64,000 nt of DNA from CBDBUR01 sp965209065. GTDB taxonomy: Bacteria > Pseudomonadota > Alphaproteobacteria > JAPOUT01 > G958296285. The position numbers and the translations under genes were made by a program. Below the pieces are notes generated by a model. The model had not been told where the DNA came from, did not search any database, and saw only the letters and a list, made by a program, of their open reading frames with translations. Shown here one piece after another: positions 57,897-64,000 of this stretch. Each line of letters starts with the position of its first letter. The first letter of the stretch is position 1. The stretch spans positions 496,001 to 560,000 of the forward strand of contig OZ242373.1 of assembly GCA_965209065.1 (NCBI GenBank). The letters are read 5' to 3'.

Positions 57897-59267
57897 ATGA
57901 CCAACTGGCAACCCAATAGCTGGCGCAGTTTTCCGGCCCAGCAGATACCCGAATATAGCGACAAGCATGCTTTAGAGGATGTGGAGGCGCGGTTGCGCTC
58001 TTATCCTCCGCTGGTGTTTGCCGGCGAGGTTCGGCATTTGACTTCTTTGCTAGGCGAGGTGGCGGAAGGCAAGGCGTTTTTGCTTCAAGGCGGAGACTGC
58101 TCGGAGAGTTTTGCCGAACACTCGGCGGATAACATTCGCGATAGTTTTCGGGTGCTACTACAGATGGCGGTGGTTTTAACTTTCGCGAGCACGCTGCCGG
58201 TGATTAAAATTGGTCGTATTGCCGGTCAGTTCGCCAAGCCGCGCTCCGAGCCGAGCGAAACGCAAAATGGCAAAACGCTCATGAGCTATCGCGGCGACAT
58301 CATCAACGGAATGCCTTTTGATGAAGAGAACCGCGCGGCTGACCCTAATCGTCAGATAAAGGCTTACCGCCAGTCGGCATCGACCTTGAACTTGTTGCGC
58401 GCGTTCGCGCAAGGCGGCTATGCTGATTTACATCAGGTGCATAGCTGGAATATGAGTTTCGTTGCGAACAGCACTTCGGGCGAGCGTTATAGCGAGATAG
58501 CCAAGCGCATTACCGAAGCGCTAAACTTTATGACCGCGTGTGGGGTTTCGAGCATCACCGCACCGCAGCTTTCGGCTGTGGATTTTTTCACAAGCCACGA
58601 GAGTTTGCTTTTAGGTTATGAAGAGGCGCTCACGCGCGTTGATTCTACGCGGGGCGGTTTTTTCGATACCTCCGCCCACATGGTTTGGATTGGCGACCGC
58701 ACGCGCCAGCTTGACGGCGCGCATGTGGAATTTTGCCGCGGCATTTCTAATCCCATCGGTTTGAAGTGCGGACCGACGCTTGATAGCGATGAGCTGCTTC
58801 GTTTAATTCGGGTGCTGAACCCGCAAAACATTGGCGGGCGTTTGACTCTCATCTGCCGCTTTGGCGCGGATAAGGTCAGCGATGGTTTGCCTAAGCTCAT
58901 TCGCACGGTGGAGCGGGAGGGGCTAAAGGTGGTTTGGTCGTGCGACCCGATGCACGGCAATACGATTAAAGCCTCCAACAATTATAAAACGCGACCCTTT
59001 TCGCGCATTGTTGATGAAATCAGTCGCTTTATGGATATTCACTATGCCGAAGGGACGCACCCCGGCGGCATTCACCTAGAGATGACCGGACAAAATGTTA
59101 CCGAGTGCTTGGGTGGTTCGCAAGCCATATCGGAAGCGGATTTATCGAGCCGTTATCACACGCACTGCGACCCGCGCCTCAATGCCGAGCAAGCCTTAGA
59201 GCTTGCCTTTCTGCTCGCGGAGAAAATCGAGAGCGTGCCGAGAATTAAAAAGCAGGCAGTGGGTTAA
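57897..59267 (+). CDS. Class II (plant-type) DAHP synthase
   Basis: This 456-residue enzyme joins phosphoenolpyruvate and erythrose-4-phosphate at the entry to the shikimate pathway. LLQGGDCSESFAEH contains the metal-binding Cys, and RIAGQFAKPRSEP, DLHQVHSWN and the metal-binding VWSCDPMHGNT and HLEMTGQNVTECLGG are typical of the plant-type class II fold. It is unlike E. coli AroG, which is class I. It converges with the reductase genes, with nine bases between the stops. Confidence 0.95.
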   Translation: MTNWQPNSWRSFPAQQIPEYSDKHALEDVEARLRSYPPLVFAGEVRHLTSLLGEVAEGKAFLLQGGDCSESFAEHSADNIRDSFRVLLQMAVVLTFASTLPVIKIGRIAGQFAKPRSEPSETQNGKTLMSYRGDIINGMPFDEENRAADPNRQIKAYRQSASTLNLLRAFAQGGYADLHQVHSWNMSFVANSTSGERYSEIAKRITEALNFMTACGVSSITAPQLSAVDFFTSHESLLLGYEEALTRVDSTRGGFFDTSAHMVWIGDRTRQLDGAHVEFCRGISNPIGLKCGPTLDSDELLRLIRVLNPQNIGGRLTLICRFGADKVSDGLPKLIRTVEREGLKVVWSCDPMHGNTIKASNNYKTRPFSRIVDEISRFMDIHYAEGTHPGGIHLEMTGQNVTECLGGSQAISEADLSSRYHTHCDPRLNAEQALELAFLLAEKIESVPRIKKQAVG

Positions 59268-59276
59268 GCCTTAAAC

Positions 59277-60305
59277 TTAAACCGCTTTATCGGGTCCTAT
59301 CTTGACAAGCATCTTGCCGAAGTTATTGCCGCTAAAGAGGTTGATAAAGGCTTTCGGCGCATTTTCTATACCTTCTTCGACGGTTTGTTTCCACTTGAGC
59401 TTGCCGCTTCCAATCCACTTTTGCATATCAGCGATAAACTGAGGCAACAAGTCTGTATGGTTAGACACGATAAAACCTTGTAGCTTCAGGCTTTTGCCGA
59501 CACACAAAATCATATTGTTAGGACCGGGCTGCGGCGCGGTATTATTATATTGAGAAATCATACCGCACAGAGCCATGCGCCCAAAAGGGTTCATCGCGGT
59601 AAGGGCGGCTTCTAGATGTTCGCCACCGACATTCTCAAAATAAACATCAACGCCTTTAGGGAAGGCGTCCATCACAGCGTGGGTTAGGTTGCCGCAGGTT
59701 TTATAGTTTATCACCTTATCGACACCAGCTTCTTTAGTGAGCCAGTCGCATTTTTCGTCACTGCCAGCAGAGCCGACCACGTAGCAGTTTTTCGCCTTAG
59801 CAATTTGACACACCACCGAGCCAACAGCTCCCGAAGCAGCTGACACAAAAACATTCTCGCCGTCTTTCAGCTCAGCAATCGCCATTAGCCCGGCGTAAGC
59901 CGTTAGACCCGGCATACCTAAAGTGCCTAAGAAAGTTTCAATCGGCAAGCCTTCGGGTGCGTCTATTTTTTGCATCGTGCCTTCGTCGCAAGCCGCAAAC
60001 TCACGCCAGCCGAGCATGTGGCTCACGTAATCGCCAACCGCGAATTTCTCGCTATTGCTTTCTACCACTTGCCCAATCGCGCCGCCTTGAAGCGCCTCGC
60101 CGATTTGGAAGGGCGGCACATAACTGCGCACATCCATCATCCTGCCGCGCATGTAGGGGTCAACCGACATCCATATATTGCGCACGAGCGCTTGCCCTTG
60201 AGACGGACTCGGGGCAGGCGTTTCGGCAAGTTCAAAGTTATTGGGTGCAGGTGTGCCTTCGGGTCGAGACGCAAGCCTGATTTCTTTACTCATTTGGTTA
60301 GACAT
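59277..60305 (-). CDS. NADP-dependent MDR-family oxidoreductase
   Basis: A 342-residue zinc-free medium-chain reductase of the leukotriene B4 dehydrogenase/CurA type. It has MSVDPYMRGRM near the substrate domain and the nucleotide loop VFVSAASGAVGSVVCQIAK, with GSAGSDEKCDWL and VDVYFENVGGEHLEAAL after it. Such enzymes reduce alpha,beta-unsaturated carbonyls, and the substrate is unknown. It is paralogous to the gene just upstream on the same strand. AGGAGGAAAAA precedes its ATG. Confidence 0.9.
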   Translation of the reverse strand: MSNQMSKEIRLASRPEGTPAPNNFELAETPAPSPSQGQALVRNIWMSVDPYMRGRMMDVRSYVPPFQIGEALQGGAIGQVVESNSEKFAVGDYVSHMLGWREFAACDEGTMQKIDAPEGLPIETFLGTLGMPGLTAYAGLMAIAELKDGENVFVSAASGAVGSVVCQIAKAKNCYVVGSAGSDEKCDWLTKEAGVDKVINYKTCGNLTHAVMDAFPKGVDVYFENVGGEHLEAALTAMNPFGRMALCGMISQYNNTAPQPGPNNMILCVGKSLKLQGFIVSNHTDLLPQFIADMQKWIGSGKLKWKQTVEEGIENAPKAFINLFSGNNFGKMLVKIGPDKAV

Positions 60306-60333
60306 TTTTTCCTCCTATTTGGAATTGGTTTAG

Positions 60334-61344
60334 TTATAGTTTGATGATGCGTTTTCCAATATTCTCCCCAGCGAGCAAGCCAATCAGGGCTTGAGGGGTT
60401 TTCTCGAAACCATTTATCACGTCCTCAGCGACGATGATTTCCTCATCTTTCGCCCACTGCGAGAGTCTGCGGTCGGCTTCGGGGTAGAGGTAGTCGTAAT
60501 CCATAACGACAAAGCCCTGCATATTGATTCGCTTAACGACAATGAGTCCGGGCACACCGCGCGGACCGGGTGCAGCGCCATCGCTGTCATACTGCGAGAC
60601 CGCGCCGCAACAAACGACACGCCCATCGCGCGGCTTCATTAAGAAAAGCGCGGTTTCCAAAATTTTACCGCCGACATTATCAAAGTAGAGGTCGATGCCT
60701 TTCGGCGCAACGGCAGAAATCTCCTTCATCAAGCTAGGGCTTTTATAATTGATAGCGTGGTGAATGCGCGCTTCTTGGATAAGCCAATTACATTTTTCAT
60801 CGCTACCGGCAAGACCGATAACAGTTGCGCCTGCTAGTCGCGCAAGCTGTGCGGCGATAGAGCCGACCGCGCCCGCCGCCGCTGACACCAAAACGACATC
60901 TCCCGCGCGCGGTGCGCCGAGGTGGCTCATACCGATATAAGCCGTATGCCCAGCGATACCCAACATGCTGATTAAATTAGTTAGAGGTTCAACTGGTTTG
61001 CGTTTGTTTAGATGGCGCGCGGAGGCTACGCCATATTCTTGCCAGCCTAAATCGCCTTCAACAATATCGCCCACTTTTAAGTGAGACGCACGGCTATCGA
61101 GAATTTCGCCAACCACGAGACCGGGCATCGGCGAGCCTTCGCCCACTTGTCCACGATAGGTAGCACCTTGTAGCCAAGCGCGGTTCGCGGCATCTAAAGA
61201 AATTAAAAGCGTTTTAACTAAAGCCTCGCCTTCTTCGAGCGGTGCTATGGGTTCTTCGCGCAGGTCGTAGTGGTCTAGCGACAGCTTGCCGCTAGGTTTG
61301 GATTTGAGATAAAACCGCCTCGTTGTAGTCGGTAGATTGGTCAT
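60334..61344 (-). CDS. NADP-dependent MDR-family oxidoreductase, second copy
   Basis: A 336-residue zinc-free medium-chain reductase that shares the plan of its downstream neighbour: VLVSAAAGAVGSIAAQLARL for NADP, GLAGSDEKCNWLI, and IDLYFDNVGGKILETAL. The two are clearly divergent paralogues from an old tandem duplication. It begins after GGAGGAAAC and is 28 bases from the next gene. It lies 11 bases downstream of the symporter, so all three may be one operon. Confidence 0.9.
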   Translation of the reverse strand: MTNLPTTTRRFYLKSKPSGKLSLDHYDLREEPIAPLEEGEALVKTLLISLDAANRAWLQGATYRGQVGEGSPMPGLVVGEILDSRASHLKVGDIVEGDLGWQEYGVASARHLNKRKPVEPLTNLISMLGIAGHTAYIGMSHLGAPRAGDVVLVSAAAGAVGSIAAQLARLAGATVIGLAGSDEKCNWLIQEARIHHAINYKSPSLMKEISAVAPKGIDLYFDNVGGKILETALFLMKPRDGRVVCCGAVSQYDSDGAAPGPRGVPGLIVVKRINMQGFVVMDYDYLYPEADRRLSQWAKDEEIIVAEDVINGFEKTPQALIGLLAGENIGKRIIKL

Positions 61345-61355
61345 GTTTCCTCCGG

Positions 61356-62816
61356 TTATTTTCCTTCAGGTGCTAGACTTCCTTTTCTAAAGGCTAAGTC
61401 AATCGCGTAGGTTGTGAAGCCAGCGATAAAGCCGGGCAGCACAGAATATATTGTATCATTAAGTGGCGTTTGTCGCCATAGGAACATAGCAATAAAAGAC
61501 ACCGCCATCATTAGGATAATCGTCATTTGGGTTGGTCTTGCGCCTAGCACATAGACGATAAGCACAGGACCGAAGGTGACCGCAAGCCCCGCCCAAGCCA
61601 CAAGCACTAAAGAGAATACAGAAAAGCCTCCTATGGTGAAATAATTGCCAAAGCTGGCGATAAAAACAATAAACAGCACGACAAGCGCGGTCGCGAGCTC
61701 GTCGGTGCGGAAAGAGGGGTGGGGGTCTCCGCGCGAGAAGTCGTGCGTGAGCGCCGCCGAGCAAGACAAAATCTGCGAATCCGCTGTTGAAAGAGAGGCG
61801 GCAAAAACACCCGCAAGCATAGCGCCCGCGAGTATCGCCGGCAGAAGCTGTTGCGATAGGGCAGGGAGGCTTAGCTCTGGGTCAAAGCCTCCTCCAGTTG
61901 GCTCATTAAGCAGAATGCGCGCGGCAAGCCCCACGCCTAAAGCAAAGAGGTTGAAGAACACGCTCCAGCCATAGTTGTAAAGACGAATTTGCGTCATCTC
62001 ATCGGGCGAGCGCATTGCCATATAGCGCACCATAATGTGCGGCTGTCCGATAGAGCCGACCCCGGCTATAATCCAACCGAGCACAAACAACATCGCGCCG
62101 GAGGTGCCGTCAAAATAAGTGAATTCGCTAGGAAACCAATCGAGGTAAGTAGGTGAAATTTTATCAGCGGCGGAGATGAAGCTGCCGATGCCTCCCACTT
62201 CAACAATGGCATAAATCATCAAGAGAAGCATCGTGAGGAGCATAATCACTGACTGGACGGCATCAGTCCAAATAGAGGCGCGCAAACCGCCAACCAAACA
62301 ATAAGATAGAATAATCACGCCTCCCAGCAAGGAAGCCGCACCAATATTCCAGTCAAGAACAACCGACAGAGCTTTCCCACCCGCTTGTAATTGCGCCGCC
62401 GCGTAAAGTCCAAGCAAGCCGAGCGTCAAAACCGCGCCAATAATTCTAACATAGGGATAATTCTTGCCACCCCAATGAGCAATCAGCTCAGGGAAAGTGG
62501 TAGCCTGCCGCGCCACCGACTCCTTTTGTATTTTGTCATAAACAAAAAACGACATAATGAAATCGCCAAGCAGAAAGCCCAAAGCAAGCCAAATAGCATT
62601 CAGCCCCTGCAGATAGGCAAGCCCGATAAAACCGATAAACATAAAGCCGCTATTGGTGGTCGCAGCAACAGAAAGAGCCGTCAAAATAGGAGGCATCTCG
62701 CGCCCCGCCACGAGATAATCGTCGTCGGTGTGAGGCGTGCCGCGCGCCGCCCAAATGCCGACACCCACAAAAATAAGAAGAAAAAACGCAAAACTCGCGA
62801 TAAGCATACCTGCCAT
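61356..62816 (-). CDS. Sodium/solute symporter, PutP-like
   Basis: This 486-residue transporter of the SSS family has about 13 hydrophobic segments. MFIGFIGLAYLQGLNAIWLA in the first third and ASLSTADSQILSCSAAL in the second half are typical; the latter holds sodium-site residues. The substrate is unknown, though proline transport is the closest type. ATG at 62816 touches AAAAAGG without space, so the ATG three codons on, with about eight bases to that site, may be the true start (MLIASFAFFLLIF). Confidence 0.88.
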   Translation of the reverse strand: MAGMLIASFAFFLLIFVGVGIWAARGTPHTDDDYLVAGREMPPILTALSVAATTNSGFMFIGFIGLAYLQGLNAIWLALGFLLGDFIMSFFVYDKIQKESVARQATTFPELIAHWGGKNYPYVRIIGAVLTLGLLGLYAAAQLQAGGKALSVVLDWNIGAASLLGGVIILSYCLVGGLRASIWTDAVQSVIMLLTMLLLMIYAIVEVGGIGSFISAADKISPTYLDWFPSEFTYFDGTSGAMLFVLGWIIAGVGSIGQPHIMVRYMAMRSPDEMTQIRLYNYGWSVFFNLFALGVGLAARILLNEPTGGGFDPELSLPALSQQLLPAILAGAMLAGVFAASLSTADSQILSCSAALTHDFSRGDPHPSFRTDELATALVVLFIVFIASFGNYFTIGGFSVFSLVLVAWAGLAVTFGPVLIVYVLGARPTQMTIILMMAVSFIAMFLWRQTPLNDTIYSVLPGFIAGFTTYAIDLAFRKGSLAPEGK

Positions 62817-62854
62817 CCTTTTTACAACCTATACCATAAGCAGATAAAAAAGGC

Positions 62855-62860
62855 TATAAA
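62855..62860 (+). promoter_or_regulatory. nadE: -10 hexamer for nadE
   Basis: TATAAA ends seven bases before the nadE ATG at 62868 and is followed by ATATAAT, so more than one -10 register is possible. The divergent gap to the symporter is 51 bases. Confidence 0.45.
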
Positions 62861-62867
62861 ATATAAT

Positions 62868-64000
62868 ATGGACGATAACCTAAAATTGGTGGTGAGCCAG
62901 CAAAACCCGCTCGTGGGTGATGTTTGGGGCAATGTAAACAAAGTAAGCCACGCCATCAAAGAGGCGCGCGCGCAAGACGCTGACCTCGTGCTATTCAGCG
63001 AGTTGTTTCTGTCGGGCTATCCGCCAGAGGACTTGGTGCTTCACGCGAACTTTATCGCTGATGTTGCAAAGGGCATAGAGCTTATCGCGCAGGAGACAAA
63101 AGAAGGCAAGACCGCCTGTCTGGTCGGTGCGCCCTATTATGATAAGGACAAAGAGAAACTTTATAATGCCGCTTTTTTATTGGAGGCGGGCAAGGTGGCT
63201 TACAGGGTAGATAAGCAGCACCTGCCAAACTATGATGTGTTTGATGAGATGAGGGTTTTTGCTAAAGGCGCTACGCCACGCGCGCCCTTTATGTTTCGCG
63301 GAATGCGTTTAGCCATTCGCATTTGTGAGGATATTTGGGAGGAGCAGGTTGAAGCCATCAAGGATAGCGACTTGCTTATCGTTCTCAATGGTTCGCCTTA
63401 TGAGGAGGGCAAGCCTCAAAAGCGGCTTTATCATTGTGAGGCGCAGGTAGATAAAAATAAAATTCCGCTGGTTTATGTTAATCAGGTTGGCGGACAAGAC
63501 GAGCTCGTTTTTGATGGCGGCTCTTTTGTTTTATCAAAAGACAAGACTTGTATTGCGCGGTTGCCCTCGTGGCAAGAGGCGAACCTCTTAACCGAGTGGC
63601 AAAAAACTAGCGCAGGGTGGCAGGCGACTCCGCTTGCGGAAAATCCTAAACAAGAAGGCGAGCAAGAAGCCACGTGGCAAGCGCTTACGCTGGGCTTGCG
63701 CGATTACGTGAATAAAAACGGCTTCAAGAGCGTTGTTTTGGGTTTGAGCGGCGGCATTGATAGCGCCTTCGTGGCGGCGCTGGCGTGCGATGCGCTCGGT
63801 GCGGCGCGCGTGCATTGCGTGCGCTTGCCTTCGCGCTACACTGCGCAAGAGAGTCAAGACGATGCGCAAAAGTGCGCGGACGCTTTAGCCGTCAGGCTCG
63901 ACACGATAGAAATTGAACCTCTGGTGCTTGTGGCGGAGAAATCCCTCGCGCCTCTTTTCAGCGGTGCGACCCGCGACCTGACCGAAGAAAATATTCAATC
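62868..64000 (+). CDS. nadE: Glutamine-dependent NAD+ synthetase, 5' part
   Basis: The first 377 codons of NadE, which amidates nicotinate adenine dinucleotide to NAD using glutamine; the gene runs off the window. The N-terminal nitrilase-type glutaminase has the catalytic Glu in FSELFLSGYPPEDLVL, Lys in DKQHLPNYDVFDE and Cys in AIRICEDIWEE. The synthetase domain begins near residue 270 with the PP-loop LSGGIDSAFVAALA. It starts at the ATG at 62868, which matches the family N-terminus (VVSQQNPLVGDVWGN). It is divergent from the symporter. Confidence 0.96.
   Translation, partial: MDDNLKLVVSQQNPLVGDVWGNVNKVSHAIKEARAQDADLVLFSELFLSGYPPEDLVLHANFIADVAKGIELIAQETKEGKTACLVGAPYYDKDKEKLYNAAFLLEAGKVAYRVDKQHLPNYDVFDEMRVFAKGATPRAPFMFRGMRLAIRICEDIWEEQVEAIKDSDLLIVLNGSPYEEGKPQKRLYHCEAQVDKNKIPLVYVNQVGGQDELVFDGGSFVLSKDKTCIARLPSWQEANLLTEWQKTSAGWQATPLAENPKQEGEQEATWQALTLGLRDYVNKNGFKSVVLGLSGGIDSAFVAALACDALGAARVHCVRLPSRYTAQESQDDAQKCADALAVRLDTIEIEPLVLVAEKSLAPLFSGATRDLTEENIQ

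Overview
The window is a gene-dense piece of an alphaproteobacterial chromosome with moderate GC. It is probably from a free-living, somewhat streamlined lineage, which is an inference. The evidence is the order rpsB-tsf-pyrH-frr-uppS-cdsA-dxr-rseP-bamA-skp-lpxD-fabZ-lpxA-lpxI-lpxB, the use of LpxI, a glycine-dependent (Shemin) HemA, a HemB without zinc cysteines, class II DAHP synthase, and a fused CysNC. I cannot name the genus. No insertion sequence, prophage, CRISPR array or rRNA is visible.

Layout. 1-2.3 kb: the end of queA, a Sel1 lipoprotein and tgt (queuosine). 2.3-8.2 kb: cysD-cysNC (sulfate activation), then glmU-glmS (UDP-GlcNAc). 8.2-11.2 kb: an AT-rich nuclease-like orphan and two large exported Sel1 proteins. 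11.3-25.3 kb: one long run of overlapping genes for translation, isoprenoids and the outer membrane. 25.3-31.7 kb: gltA/gltX, a flavin reductase, hemB/hemA and thiL. 31.7-36.2 kb: an alpha/beta-hydrolase, a ferredoxin with its reductase, a methyltransferase and a gamma-glutamyltransferase-like protein. 36.2-42.9 kb: a class-3-lipase-like protein, ribD-ribE-ribBX-ribH-nusB, serB and miaA. 42.9-44.2 kb: an accessory patch with an EVE/PUA-like protein, a structured RNA leader and a small exported protein. 44.2-49.3 kb: ilvB-ilvN-ilvC, leuA and tRNA-Lys(CTT). 49.3-59.3 kb: a second ThDP enzyme, an orphan TpsB transporter, glutathione-linked proteins, a TauE-like permease, rpiA, gor and DAHP synthase. 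59.3-64 kb: two paralogous MDR reductases, a sodium/solute symporter and the start of nadE.

The most unusual observations are these. (1) Tgt appears to have lost all four structural zinc ligands while keeping its catalytic residues. (2) A -10-like hexamer ends exactly six bases before the ATG at about ten genes, which implies widespread leaderless transcription; leuA has the textbook TTGACA-17-CATAAT-6-ATG. (3) A promoter followed by a leader of about 155 nt, with a stem that covers the Shine-Dalgarno sequence, precedes a small exported protein. (4) Short tandem duplications of 9-16 bp recur in genes and at gene ends. (5) lpxD seems to start at ATT. I did not find a clear multi-gene system that is wholly new. 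The best candidates for new biology are the zinc-less Tgt and the structured leader with its exported protein.
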